From the NCBI RefSeq assembly GCF_002838065.1, contig NZ_PIZU01000033.1, forward strand, positions 1 to 58,111: a stretch of 58,111 bases of DNA, read 5' to 3'. Position 1 is the stretch's first letter; the number at the start of each line of letters is the position of its first letter. Of this stretch, positions 8,351 through 16,768 are shown piece after piece. This DNA is from Mycobacterium hubeiense. GTDB taxonomy: Bacteria > Actinomycetota > Actinomycetes > Mycobacteriales > Mycobacteriaceae. A program made the translations under genes and the position numbers. The notes beneath the pieces were generated by a model. It saw only the letters and a list, made by a program, of their open reading frames with translations. It searched no databases and was not told the DNA's origin.

Positions 8351-9159
8351 CCGTCGCGCCCCGCGCCCGTCAACCCGTTCTGCAGCCAGTTCTTGGTGCG
8401 GCCCGGGTGGTTGGTGGCCACCCACGCCACACCGAGATCGCGGCAATACCGGACGTCTTCGTAGTGGTCGACGGTCCAGCAGTACAACGCGCGGCCCTGC
8501 GCCGCGGCCCGGTCGACGAGCTCGGGATGCTCACGCAGTGTCGAGATCGACGGGCCGACCGCGGTGGCGCCCACCGTGGTCGCGGCACTCCCACCGAGAT
8601 ACCGCGACGTCTCGCCGAGCAGCACAGTCGGCAGCATCGGCGCCGCCCGGCGAATCCGCCACACCGCGGCCGCGGAGAACGACATCACCACGGCGCGTGA
8701 CAGATCCGCCGACGCCGGCGACGCAATGCCGTACCGGTGCAGCAACGCCAGCACCTTGTTTTCCACCAGCGCGCCATAGCGCACCGGGTGTTTGGTCTCG
8801 ATGAAGATTTTCACCGGCCGGTTCCAGTCCAGCACCAGTGCTACAAGAGCGTCGAGCGTCAACAGCCCGGTGTCACCGTGGCTTCCGTCCGCGCGCCAGC
8901 TGGCATGCCATGAGCCGTAATCCAATTGGCGCAGCTGATCCAGCGTCATCTCACTGACCAGTCCGGTGCCCGTCGACGTCCGATCGATCCGCCGGTCATG
9001 CATGCAGACCAGGTGGCCGTCGCGGGTGAGCCGCACGTCGCATTCGACGCCGTCGGCACCTTCCTTGAGAGCCAGCTCGTAGGCCGCAAGGGTGTGCTCG
9101 GGACGCTCAGCGGAGGCACCTCGGTGCGCCACCACGAACGGATGGCCGCCGACGTTCAT
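8347..9159 (-). CDS. glpQ1: Glycerophosphodiester phosphodiesterase (GlpQ1, Rv3842c ortholog)
   Basis: This enzyme hydrolyses glycerophosphodiesters from phospholipid turnover to glycerol-3-phosphate and an alcohol. I place the start at the ATG at 9159 (MNVGGHPFVVAHRGAS); a further 50 residues upstream are open but not protein-like and run into the next gene. The result is 270 residues, close to the M. tuberculosis protein. GDPD motifs: HRG near residue 12, PEHT, the acidic metal pair in GVECDVRLTRDG, then H-D in CMHDRRIDRTS. It has no signal peptide, so it acts in the cytosol. Confidence 0.9.
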   Translation of the reverse strand: MNVGGHPFVVAHRGASAERPEHTLAAYELALKEGADGVECDVRLTRDGHLVCMHDRRIDRTSTGTGLVSEMTLDQLRQLDYGSWHASWRADGSHGDTGLLTLDALVALVLDWNRPVKIFIETKHPVRYGALVENKVLALLHRYGIASPASADLSRAVVMSFSAAAVWRIRRAAPMLPTVLLGETSRYLGGSAATTVGATAVGPSISTLREHPELVDRAAAQGRALYCWTVDHYEDVRYCRDLGVAWVATNHPGRTKNWLQNGLTGAGRDG

Positions 9160-9163
9160 ACGG

Positions 9164-10171
9164 CTATGCTGCCGGGTTCTGCCCTTCAGACTCAACCGCA
9201 GGTGCTGTTTGGGTCTCGTCCGCGACGATGACCCAGCGCTTGGCGGGCCGCTCGACCGGCTTGCTCTCGAACCCGAGGAAAACCTGAAACGCCAGGAGCA
9301 GCGCGGCAAGGGCCAGCAGGTAGGCGATCGTGGTGGTCACCGTGTTGTCGGCGATGCCCTGCGGGTCGGTGGTGAAACTGGTGGCGATCGAGAACAGCGA
9401 CACCGCGGTAGAGAACACCCACGCGATCCACCAGGCGACGATCGGTCGGCGCAGCTGGGCGGAGCGCCCCTCGACGTTGGCCAGTTCCAGGACGAACACC
9501 GGCGCCCACACCAGCTGGACGATCGGCACCAGAGCGCCGAGCCGCAGCTGCCACAGCGACCTCGGATCGGGGTGGCCGTGATGCGCGTACGCGGCGCCGC
9601 GACGCGCGATCAGCCAGTTCGTCAGCACCACCACACTGGCCACCACCGTGAACAGCGCCAGCACGCTGACCAGAACACCCAGCCACGTCGCGACACCGGC
9701 GATCCATGGGTTCAGCAGCACCGTGCGATTGATCAGCAGCAGGCCGTAACGAATGACGTGCACGAGCGCCGCAACGCCGAGCACCACCATCGTCGCGATC
9801 AACGTCGCGCGCACCATCGCCACCGACGGCCCGGCCTGCGCAGTGGCCTGCTGATCGTCGGTGGCCTCGTAGCGCTCCTGCAAACCCCAGCGGGGAATCA
9901 TCGAATAGCGCGGCGTCGGGCCCAGTGACAGACGGCGGCGCCGTGGCGGAGGGGGCGCCCCAGGACGCACGGCGATCCACCGGTATCCGGGCGGCAGCCG
10001 CGGCGGCGCCCCTTGCGAGCTGGGCCGCAACGACGGCGCGGTCGGGCGCCACTGCTCGTCGGGCGCCGGCCCCGAGGGTGCCAGCAGGGTGCCGTGGCAG
10101 CGCGGGCACCACACACGCTGGCGGTCGCGCACATTCCACCGCGTTCCGCACTGGGAACACACCTGGATCAT
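9164..10171 (-). CDS. Zinc-ribbon plus DUF4328 membrane protein (Rv3843c ortholog)
   Basis: A 335-residue membrane protein of unknown function from the ATG at 10171. It opens with a zinc ribbon: CSQCG at residues 5-9 and CPRC near 22-25. A Pro/Arg-rich cytoplasmic linker reaches residue 115, then about five hydrophobic segments follow near 119-146, 157-190, 210-230, 240-262 and 275-297, which match the DUF4328 pattern. It lies 4 bp upstream of glpQ1 on the same strand, so the two probably share a transcript. The position matches Rv3843c. Confidence 0.85.
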   Translation of the reverse strand: MIQVCSQCGTRWNVRDRQRVWCPRCHGTLLAPSGPAPDEQWRPTAPSLRPSSQGAPPRLPPGYRWIAVRPGAPPPPRRRRLSLGPTPRYSMIPRWGLQERYEATDDQQATAQAGPSVAMVRATLIATMVVLGVAALVHVIRYGLLLINRTVLLNPWIAGVATWLGVLVSVLALFTVVASVVVLTNWLIARRGAAYAHHGHPDPRSLWQLRLGALVPIVQLVWAPVFVLELANVEGRSAQLRRPIVAWWIAWVFSTAVSLFSIATSFTTDPQGIADNTVTTTIAYLLALAALLLAFQVFLGFESKPVERPAKRWVIVADETQTAPAVESEGQNPAA

Positions 10172-10559
10172 TCGACCAGCCTAGCGAGGCGGATCTGGGG
10201 GCATGCCCCTGCGAGATCAGCAATTCCGCGCTATCCACAGTTTCCACAGGTTCATCCACAGGCCGTCATCGGCGGAAACCGGCCTTGATCCGCGGAATCT
10301 GGGCGCTTGCAAGAGCAAGCTGTGGACAACCTGAGAGCGAATCCGGCGGCTGATCAACAGGCCGGCCGCCGCGGAGCGAAATGGCTTGCCCCACTAAGCA
10401 TCTGCGCCATCCGCGTCGCGCGGGACGCGCAGCCGGCCAGCTGCGCGTGAGGCCGATTTCTCCGTCTGACTTCCGAAGGGCTATGATCGGCGTCACACGA
10501 GATGTTGTGACAGATCTCACTTGGGGGCGATAGGTGATCGTGCAGGTCAGGAGAGTGTG
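10172..10559. promoter_or_regulatory. Gene-free stretch with a cluster of DnaA-box-like sites
   Basis: No convincing gene lies here. Four DnaA-box-like 9-mers occur within 100 bp: CTATCCACA at 10231-10239, GTTTCCACA at 10240-10248, TCATCCACA at 10252-10260, and on the other strand a perfect mycobacterial-type TTGTCCACA (read as TGTGGACAA at 10321-10329). Against TTATCCACA the first three match 8, 7 and 8 of 9. The orthologous region in M. tuberculosis is within about 100 kb of oriC but is not the origin. It may be a DnaA-titrating or regulatory site. The 3' part carries the promoter region of the small gene at 10560. Confidence 0.45.
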
Positions 10560-10721
10560 ATGGCGTGGCATCCGACAGGTCCTGGATCCTCCGCTGTACC
10601 GCCGTCTGAATGGCACTCGTCCGCGCACATCTACACCCGTAGTCAGCTGATGGCGTGCCTTCGCGCGGGCGTCATCGCACTCGTGTTGTTGGGCATCCTC
10701 GCACTGATCGTGCTGTTCTGA
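10560..10721 (+). CDS. Small single-pass membrane protein, unknown function
   Basis: A 53-residue protein from the ATG at 10560, chosen because AGGAGAG lies at good spacing upstream; an in-frame start at 10521 has none. The N-terminal 30 residues are polar (MAWHPTGPGSS...), and residues 31-53 form one hydrophobic segment (RAGVIALVLLGILALIVLF) that ends the protein, so it is probably tail-anchored. It sits just upstream of sodA. I do not recognise a family. Confidence 0.55.
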   Translation: MAWHPTGPGSSAVPPSEWHSSAHIYTRSQLMACLRAGVIALVLLGILALIVLF

Positions 10722-10855
10722 AACGGGTGTTACGGGGTATGCGTGTGAGCGCCGCACGCGTCCTTGCGGTGTGCGCAGGGATGGAGCAATGTGGTCAGCG
10801 ATGTTAGAGATGTTGAGGACCAAGAGCTCCATCGATCACAAGAGGAAGGAATCCC

Positions 10856-11479
10856 GTGGCTGAATACACCCTGCCGGAACTCGATTACGACTATGGCGCG
10901 CTGGAACCGCACATCTCCGGACAGATCAATGAGCTCCACCACAGCAAACACCATGCGACCTATGTGAAGGGCGCCAACGACGCACTGGCCAAACTCGAAG
11001 AGGCCCGGGCCAACGGTGACCACTCCGCCATCTTCCTCAACGAGAAGAACTTGGCGTTCCACCTCGGTGGCCATGTGAACCACACGATCTGGTGGAAGAA
11101 CCTGTCCCCCAACGGCGGTGACAAGCCGACCGGCGAGCTCGCCGCGGCGATCGACGACGCGTTCGGGTCTTTCGACAACTTTCGGGCACAGTTCACCGCC
11201 GCGGCTAACGGGCTGCAGGGCTCGGGCTGGGCGGTGCTCGGCTACGACACCCTGGGCCAGAAGTTGCTGACATTCCAACTGTACGACCAGCAGGCCAACG
11301 TCCCGCTGGGCATCATCCCGCTGCTACAGGTCGACATGTGGGAGCACGCCTACTACCTGCAGTACAAGAACGTCAAAGCCGACTACGTCAAGGCGTTCTG
11401 GAACGTCGTCAACTGGGAAGACGTGCAAAATCGCTTCGCGGCTGCCACCGGCAAGGCCCAGGGGCTGATCTTCGGCTGA
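10856..11479 (+). CDS. sodA: Iron/manganese superoxide dismutase SodA (Rv3846 ortholog)
   Basis: It dismutates superoxide to hydrogen peroxide and oxygen. Its 207 residues match the M. tuberculosis enzyme in length, and both start with GTG (10856, with AGGAAGG upstream). The metal ligands are visible: H28 in NELHHSKHH, H76 in FHLGGHVNH, and D160 and H164 in VDMWEHAYY. There is no signal peptide; the mycobacterial enzyme is exported by SecA2 without one. A strong hairpin follows the gene at 11512. Confidence 0.97.
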   Translation: MAEYTLPELDYDYGALEPHISGQINELHHSKHHATYVKGANDALAKLEEARANGDHSAIFLNEKNLAFHLGGHVNHTIWWKNLSPNGGDKPTGELAAAIDDAFGSFDNFRAQFTAAANGLQGSGWAVLGYDTLGQKLLTFQLYDQQANVPLGIIPLLQVDMWEHAYYLQYKNVKADYVKAFWNVVNWEDVQNRFAAATGKAQGLIFG

Positions 11480-11511
11480 CACACCGAGGGTCTTCATGCG
11501 CTCTATCGAAA

Positions 11512-11539
11512 GGGGCGTCGCGCAGCCGCGCGGCGCCCC
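11512..11539 (+). terminator. Hairpin terminator after sodA
   Basis: A 12-bp stem with one G-T pair (GGGGCGTCGCGC / GCGCGGCGCCCC) and a 4-nt loop sits 32 bp after the sodA stop. It has no long T run, as is usual for mycobacterial terminators (a TTT follows at a short distance). Confidence 0.6.
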
Positions 11540-11691
11540 GCCCTCGTTTCCGGGCCACCGATCGATCGAAAAAACGCTCGTTAGCAGTCGTGTCCAGTTG
11601 CGTGCTAGCGCATAGCTAGCGCATGCTGGCTGCATCGACCCGCAGACGCGTCGGCGTAACCGAACGTTCAAGTCCCGGAGGCGAGATCGAG

Positions 11692-12225
11692 ATGGAGAAG
11701 GGGTCCGGTCGAGCGATTGAGATCGCTCCCTTTCATTCGCGTGGATCACTCAAAGGTTTTGTGATATCCGGCCGCTGGCCCGATTCCACCAAGGAGTGGG
11801 CGCAACTGTTGATGGTGGCCGTGCGTGTGGCCTCTCTTCCTGGATTGCTCGCCACCACAACGATTTTCGGCGCCCGTGAAGAGCTTCCCGAAGATCCGGA
11901 ACCGGGAACCGTCGGGCTAGTGCTGGCCGAGGGCACCGTCGTCGGCGAATCAGCCGTTCCGCCAGGGTATTTCGCCGAGCATCAACCGCCGGCGCTGCTG
12001 ATGCTGCATCCGCCGTCCGAGACCATGCCGTCGCTGCCGGAGTGCACCGGGGCGGCATCGGGTTGCGTGCTGTTGCCCGGCCTTCCGCATCTGGGCCTGG
12101 AGCATCGGGCGGCCTGGGTGGAGGCCGAATCCGACGGCACCGTCACCTCGATGGTGAGCCGCGTCGGAGTCGACCCGATCAGCCATCCCGACACCGCGAT
12201 ATTGGCGATGCTGCTTGCGGCATAA
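11692..12225 (+). CDS. Conserved hypothetical protein (Rv3847 ortholog)
   Basis: A 177-residue protein from the ATG at 11692 (GGAGGCGAGA upstream), the same length as Rv3847 in the same position after sodA. It is soluble, with no membrane segment; the middle is rich in Leu/Pro (GYFAEHQPPALLMLHPPS) and the C-terminal half has regular beta-like stretches. No catalytic motif is evident and no function is known to me. Confidence 0.8.
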   Translation: MEKGSGRAIEIAPFHSRGSLKGFVISGRWPDSTKEWAQLLMVAVRVASLPGLLATTTIFGAREELPEDPEPGTVGLVLAEGTVVGESAVPPGYFAEHQPPALLMLHPPSETMPSLPECTGAASGCVLLPGLPHLGLEHRAAWVEAESDGTVTSMVSRVGVDPISHPDTAILAMLLAA

Positions 12226-12324
12226 GGGTTTTCGAAGCATTTAATTCGGTAGCCTGAACGGTCGATTCGGGTGCCCGAAACCTCAGGAGAACTGGCGCAC
12301 GCGCCCGAGGCCCGCTACTCTCGA

Positions 12325-12440
12325 CTGCATTAGCGAAGGGGAGTAGCCCCCAATCGTCGTGTCGACATACTGGCGTGCAGCCCGGCCGGCGAACCGGACA
12401 CCGTCCGGTGGGCGAGACCTTCGACCGAATGTCCGACGGA
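12325..12440 (+). ncRNA. yybP-ykoY manganese riboswitch
   Basis: The leader of the GDT1-type exporter carries both conserved cores of the yybP-ykoY aptamer: GCGAAGGGGAGTAGCCCC at 12333-12350 and GGGCGAGACCTTCGAC at 12410-12425, separated by a GC-rich variable arm. This class binds Mn(II) and turns on manganese exporters. The match is by eye and the outer limits are approximate. The exporter ATG is at 12486. Confidence 0.75.
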
Positions 12441-12485
12441 CCGTGAGCTTTTGGTTCGCCGGCGCCGCGTCGAAAGGTCGTTTAT

Positions 12486-13220
12486 ATGCTCACCGCAGCA
12501 CTGGTCAGCCTCGGGGTCGTCTTCGTCGCCGAACTCGGCGACAAATCTCAGCTCATGACTATGACGTACGCGCTGCGTCATCGGTGGTGGGTGGTGTTGT
12601 CCGGCATCGCAATTGCGTCTTTCCTGGTGCACGGGATGTCGGTGACGATCGGCCATTTCCTCGGCCTCACGCTGCCGGAGCGTCCGATCGCATTCGCCGC
12701 GGCCATCGCGTTTCTGTTGTTCGCGGTGTGGACCTGGCGCGAGCGCGGCGATGACGGAGAAGGCCTCCCCGTCGCCGAACCTCGACATGTCCTGTTCGCC
12801 GTCATCTCGTCATTCGTGTTGGCCGAACTCGGCGACAAGACCATGTTGGCGACGGTCGCTTTGGCCAGCGACTACCACTGGGCCGGGGTGTGGATCGGGG
12901 CCACCGCGGGCATGGTGCTCGCCGACGGCGTCGCGATCGCTGTGGGCGCGGTGCTGCACAAGCGGCTGCCCGCCGGGTTCCTGCACGGAATGGCCAGCGT
13001 GCTGTTCGCCCTGTTCGGCCTGTGGCTGCTGTTCGACGGCGCGCTGGGCTGGCGCGGAATTGCACTGGCCGTGACGGGGTCCGTCGCCCTGCTTGCCGGG
13101 GTTGTCGCGACGGCCAAGCTGGTGCGGCGCCGCCGCGAGCACTCCCTGGCGCTGCCGGCACTCGAACCGTCGCCGGAATCAGCCGGCTCGGAGCGTGGCT
13201 ACCGACCGCGGAGCGGCTGA
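12486..13220 (+). CDS. GDT1/TMEM165 (UPF0016) family cation exporter, probable Mn(II)
   Basis: A 244-residue integral membrane protein with the two family signatures: ELGDKSQ near residue 16 and ELGDKTM near 116, one in each three-helix repeat. Members exchange Mn(II)/Ca(II) for protons; bacterial ones mainly export manganese. The C-terminal 30 residues are a polar cytoplasmic tail. The start ATG at 12486 follows GAAAGG. The manganese riboswitch upstream supports Mn(II) as substrate. It occupies the place of Rv3848, a membrane protein in M. tuberculosis. Confidence 0.88.
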   Translation: MLTAALVSLGVVFVAELGDKSQLMTMTYALRHRWWVVLSGIAIASFLVHGMSVTIGHFLGLTLPERPIAFAAAIAFLLFAVWTWRERGDDGEGLPVAEPRHVLFAVISSFVLAELGDKTMLATVALASDYHWAGVWIGATAGMVLADGVAIAVGAVLHKRLPAGFLHGMASVLFALFGLWLLFDGALGWRGIALAVTGSVALLAGVVATAKLVRRRREHSLALPALEPSPESAGSERGYRPRSG

Positions 13221-13554
13221 CCTGCCATCGGCCCATTCAGCAAACGTCGGAATCCGTGCTGTCGGCAGCCCAGGCGGTTGCCCGCAGTGAACATCTTGAA
13301 CCGGTTCACACGCCGCCTGGATAACACCACTTAGGGATTGCTACGCGAGCGTTATTATTTGCTTCGCGGGCCTCCCGTAGAAGGTCGTCGAGACCCGTCA
13401 CACCCCCCGATAGCTGGTGTAGCGCCGTGCAAATTGAGAAGTCGTCTTAACTTTTACGCGGTTTGCACTTGGTTGTTGGCACAACTCTCGCTACGATGAT
13501 CAGCAAATACGCCGCCTTAAAGCTCGCTCGTCTACGCATGTGGAGGTCAATTCG
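13221..13554 (+). promoter_or_regulatory. espR upstream region with candidate sigma-A-type promoter at 13469-13497
   Basis: This 334-bp gap has no supportable gene. Near its 3' end TTGGTT (13469-13474), a 17-bp spacer and TACGAT (13492-13497) form a plausible promoter. The espR ATG lies about 50 bp further on, after GGAGG. The AT-richer stretch at 13331-13470 is where an EspR-type nucleoid protein could bind. Confidence 0.4.
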
Positions 13555-13953
13555 ATGAGCAAGACGTTCGCCGCCCGCCTAAACCGCCTGTTCGACACGG
13601 TTTACCCGCCCGGACGCGGCCCGCACACGTCGGCTGAAGTGATCGCCGCATTGAAGGCCGAGGGCATCACGATGTCAGCTCCGTACCTGTCTCAGCTCCG
13701 CTCAGGCAACCGCACGAACCCCTCCCAGGCCACCATGGCAGCCCTTGCCAACTTCTTCCGGATCAAGCCGGCGTACTTCACTGACGACGAGTACTACGAG
13801 AAGCTCGACAAGGAATTGACCTGGCTCGCGAGCATGCGGGACGAGGGTGTCCGGCGTATTGCGGCGCGCACCGTCGGACTGTCCCCTGAGGCCCAGCAGG
13901 ATCTCGTCCAGAAGGCCGAGGAGCTGCGTCGCCGGGAACACCTCGACGATTAG
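13555..13953 (+). CDS. espR: EspR, nucleoid-associated regulator of ESX-1 genes (Rv3849 ortholog)
   Basis: A 132-residue XRE-type helix-turn-helix protein, the same length as M. tuberculosis EspR and almost identical in the N-terminal 90 residues (FAARLNRLFDTVYPPGRGP..., then helix-turn-helix SAPYLSQLRSGNRTNPS). The C-terminal helices form the dimer unit. Start ATG 13555 follows GGAGG; five residues more would be added by an upstream GTG. In M. tuberculosis it activates espACD by long-range binding. An espACD-like operon lies 15 kb downstream. It converges on the DUF6545 gene, overlapping it by 4 bp. Confidence 0.95.
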   Translation: MSKTFAARLNRLFDTVYPPGRGPHTSAEVIAALKAEGITMSAPYLSQLRSGNRTNPSQATMAALANFFRIKPAYFTDDEYYEKLDKELTWLASMRDEGVRRIAARTVGLSPEAQQDLVQKAEELRRREHLDD

Positions 13954-15143
13954 CCCGCTCGACGCTGCGTTAAGGCGTCCGGCGAATTAGTCGCGCCGGC
14001 TCCTGCGCGTTCCAACGCGCGATACTGCGCCGCGATCGCAAGGATCCATTCGCGGTCCGAGTACGACTCGGGCTGGCGCAACCACACCAGCCCGGGGAAC
14101 GCCGCGTGCCTGTCTTCCGGCGGGGCGGATCGACCCTGGAAGATCCATTCCGCGATCGCCCTCGCCTGCTCCTGCGGCGGAACGTCCGGCGGCACGAGTT
14201 CCGGCAAGTCGTCATCGCCGGACGCCAGTGCGCCGTCCCCGCCGGTAGCGTCGACCGTCATGCGCGTGTTCGCCGCCGCCGCGGTGGCCTCGAGGAACAA
14301 CGCATCAGAAATCAGCGACATCCGCTCGGCCACCCGGAACACCAACGGGCCGCGGGGACGCACGCCGATGCCGATATCGGGGTGCCGGTGACTGAGTTCG
14401 GTGAGCAGTGGCTGGATGATGCGCAGTTCGCGACGCGCGCCGAACCAGTCTTCGACGCTGGGCAGCAGCGATCCGGCGGCCACCACCACCATCGCGCAGC
14501 CCAACAGAGTGGCCGCCGCACCCACTCCGACAAACCGTGTGTTGCCCACTGCGCGCAACAGGAAGAACGCGCTCGCCAGAACGATCAGCACGATGCCGAC
14601 CGTGAACACGAACAGCGCCCGTCCCCGCCGACTGCGGTTGGAATGACGCAATCCCGCCCACACCACCAACGTCAGCGCGAGAAGCACGTAGAGAAGCGGC
14701 AATAGCCACGACAACGAGTTGCCGTCGGAACCGAGGCTGCGCTTGAGGTACTCCTCGGGCGCCATCTCTGGTTGCTGGCCGGCCGCGAAAAACGTCGCCA
14801 GGCTGATCACTGCGATGACGCCGGCAACGACATACTGGGCAATCGCAATGCGCCGGATGGTGCCCGGTTTGCGGCCCGAAGCAACTGTGGTGATCATCAC
14901 GCAGCTGCCCGCTGCGGAAGCGATGAGCGCCACCTGGCTGAGACCCATGGCGAGGTTGGGCCACCGCAGCGCGGTGTCGATCAGCAGGGTCAACGGCTGC
15001 CAGTTGAGCGCGGCCACCAACCCCAGGCTGCCCAGCGCGAGAATCATCGCAGTGCTGACGAGGGATTGTTTGTTGACCAGAGCCCAGCCGATGCGCAAAC
15101 CGGTGGCCAAACCGAGCAGACCGGCGATCACCCAGATGATCAA
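13950..15143 (-). CDS. Membrane protein, MAB_1171c / DUF6545 family
   Basis: A 397-residue protein with seven to eight hydrophobic segments in residues 1-235 (the first at 1-20, the last near 205-230), then a soluble C-terminal domain with HRHPDIGIGVRPRGPLVFRVAERM, typical of DUF6545. The end is polar. Relatives in actinobacteria sit next to ImmA/IrrE-like proteases, as here, where the start overlaps the protease stop (ATGA at 15140-15143). A role as a membrane sensor for the protease is possible but unproven. Confidence 0.75.
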   Translation of the reverse strand: MIIWVIAGLLGLATGLRIGWALVNKQSLVSTAMILALGSLGLVAALNWQPLTLLIDTALRWPNLAMGLSQVALIASAAGSCVMITTVASGRKPGTIRRIAIAQYVVAGVIAVISLATFFAAGQQPEMAPEEYLKRSLGSDGNSLSWLLPLLYVLLALTLVVWAGLRHSNRSRRGRALFVFTVGIVLIVLASAFFLLRAVGNTRFVGVGAAATLLGCAMVVVAAGSLLPSVEDWFGARRELRIIQPLLTELSHRHPDIGIGVRPRGPLVFRVAERMSLISDALFLEATAAAANTRMTVDATGGDGALASGDDDLPELVPPDVPPQEQARAIAEWIFQGRSAPPEDRHAAFPGLVWLRQPESYSDREWILAIAAQYRALERAGAGATNSPDALTQRRAG

Positions 15144-15631
15144 CCAAACGCCTCCCCGAGCCGCACCTGGATGATCGACGAACGATCGGAGGGCAGCCGT
15201 CCGAGGCGGTACAACAGCAGGGCCGCGAAGTCCTCGGCCTCCTGCTCGGCGTCCTCACCGGCCGGCCCCATACAGCCGGTCCGTTGGTTCAGCATGTAAC
15301 CGATCAAATCAGAGCTGGCGACCTCGACGCGCTCCCGGGCCGCCTCGGCGACCGGGATGCCGTCGTGCCCGAGGACAAGGTGGCCGAGCTCGTGCGCCAG
15401 CGTGCGGTCACCGGCCGGCAGCCCGCGCTGGATCAGGAACACGTCGCGGTCGGCGTACTGGCGCCACTGGCCGCACACACCCGGCGGCAACTCGGCCATC
15501 TTCAGCTCGATGGGCCGCCCTCGGTCCTCGCTCACCGCCTGGATAAGGCTGGTCAATGACACTTCGCCGTGGTGCGGGGCAAGGTCGAGTACCGCGCTGA
15601 CGGCGCGCGTGACCCGACGGCTGGCTGGCAT
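15140..15631 (-). CDS. ImmA/IrrE-like zinc metallopeptidase
   Basis: A 163-residue protein from the ATG at 15631 (GAGAGGGGG upstream). The zinc site HELGH is at about residues 80-84 in RTLAHELGHLVLGH, with a downstream acidic helix EQEAEDFAALLL that could supply the third ligand. Known ImmA/IrrE proteases cleave XRE-family repressors. It sits between the proline-rich secreted protein (26 bp upstream) and the DUF6545 membrane protein (4-bp overlap), a likely operon. EspR, an XRE protein, is encoded next to this operon on the other strand, but whether it is a substrate is unknown. Confidence 0.82.
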   Translation of the reverse strand: MPASRRVTRAVSAVLDLAPHHGEVSLTSLIQAVSEDRGRPIELKMAELPPGVCGQWRQYADRDVFLIQRGLPAGDRTLAHELGHLVLGHDGIPVAEAARERVEVASSDLIGYMLNQRTGCMGPAGEDAEQEAEDFAALLLYRLGRLPSDRSSIIQVRLGEAFG

Positions 15632-15657
15632 GGCACCCCCTCTCTACGTCTTCATGT

Positions 15658-16554
15658 CTAGCTCATGAACCGTGCGCTGCCGGGGCGGATGGTGTGGCCG
15701 GCCTTCGCCTGCCGGTACCCGACGAATCCGCCCGCGCCGGTGAGGATCAGAATGCCCGCAACACCGGGCAGCGCGACGGCCATCAACTGCGATATCTGGG
15801 CGGTCCGCAGGTAATCGGGGTACCCGATACGGAACGACTCGGAAAGAGCGGCAATGTCTCCGTCGTTGGCGGGCAACGGGTTTGGACGTTGCGGCGGCTC
15901 GACGTCGATCGGCCTCGGCGCGGCCGGTTGGCTGGGGCCGGCGGGCGGGGCAGGCTCACCGGCGCCGCCGGTCCCGAGTGACGGCGCGATGATGACCGGC
16001 AACGTGACGATCGGCGCCAGCGGAACGATTGGGACCGCCACGGCCGCGGGCGGCAGGGCGGCGACGGCGTCGGGGATCACCGGCTCCGGCACCTCGACGG
16101 GGGCGCTGGGTTCCTCGGCCCGCAGGCTGGCCGGCAACTGCATCTCGGGCACCGGATCGGGGCCGCTCGGTCGGTCGGCGAGGCTGCCGCCGCCGCTGCC
16201 ACCGCCGCCGCCCGCCGACTCCTCGGGTTCGGGGGGCGGACTCTCGGGCGGGCACGGCTCCTCGCTGGGTTTGGTGGGTTTGGTGGGCCTGGTGTTGGTG
16301 GGCGACTCGTCCGGCTTCTCGCCGGTTCGCTGCCAGCCGTCGCGCCCGCGCGGGCTGAACGCACCGCGTTCTCGTTCGCCGCCGCGCCGACCGTCCGAGT
16401 CGCGGTCGGAGGCGCTGTGCCCGCGATCGGAATCGCCGCGACCATCGCGTCCATGTCCTGGATCGGCAAACGCCATCGCGCCGCCGAGACCGGCGATAAA
16501 CAGGCCAGAGGCCACCATGCAGCCCGAAATGGCGACGCGCACGCGCGAACTCAC
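15658..16554 (-). CDS. Secreted, proline-rich, probably wall-spanning protein with C-terminal anchor
   Basis: From the GTG at 16554 the protein has 298 residues (a TTG at 16593 would add 13). Residues 1-31 form a signal peptide (basic SSRVRVAIS, hydrophobic core, cut after AFA). A strongly charged Asp/Arg/Gly/Ser stretch follows, then Pro/Thr/Lys and Pro/Glu segments, a poly-Gly run near residue 120, and Pro/Val-rich repeats. A hydrophobic helix near 255-280 ahead of a short basic tail probably anchors it. The composition fits a cell-wall spacer. Function unknown; no homolog recognised with certainty. Confidence 0.6.
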   Translation of the reverse strand: MSSRVRVAISGCMVASGLFIAGLGGAMAFADPGHGRDGRGDSDRGHSASDRDSDGRRGGERERGAFSPRGRDGWQRTGEKPDESPTNTRPTKPTKPSEEPCPPESPPPEPEESAGGGGGSGGGSLADRPSGPDPVPEMQLPASLRAEEPSAPVEVPEPVIPDAVAALPPAAVAVPIVPLAPIVTLPVIIAPSLGTGGAGEPAPPAGPSQPAAPRPIDVEPPQRPNPLPANDGDIAALSESFRIGYPDYLRTAQISQLMAVALPGVAGILILTGAGGFVGYRQAKAGHTIRPGSARFMS

Positions 16555-16768
16555 TTCGGCACCACCCTCGTTATGGCTGGCTCTAATCGGCAATATTGAC
16601 GATCGAACGATTGTCGCATAATCCCACTTGGTGGTTTGCTACTGGACCAAATCGCCCCAGCCGCCCAGGGCGCGACTCCGCCGCAACATCGCCGAACGCT
16701 AATGTTGTGCTGCACCAATCGCAGCCACGATCGCCAACCGTCGACGAGATGACCTGGAGGCAGCCGGG

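Noticed and set aside
9192..10259. 355-codon minus-strand frame over the Rv3843c-like gene
   Set aside because: Same strand but shifted frame of a clear membrane-protein gene; Ala/Arg/Gly-rich shadow.
10266..10832. 188-codon minus-strand frame over the DnaA-box region and small membrane gene
   Set aside because: Low-complexity, no ribosome site, and it covers a better-supported plus-strand gene.
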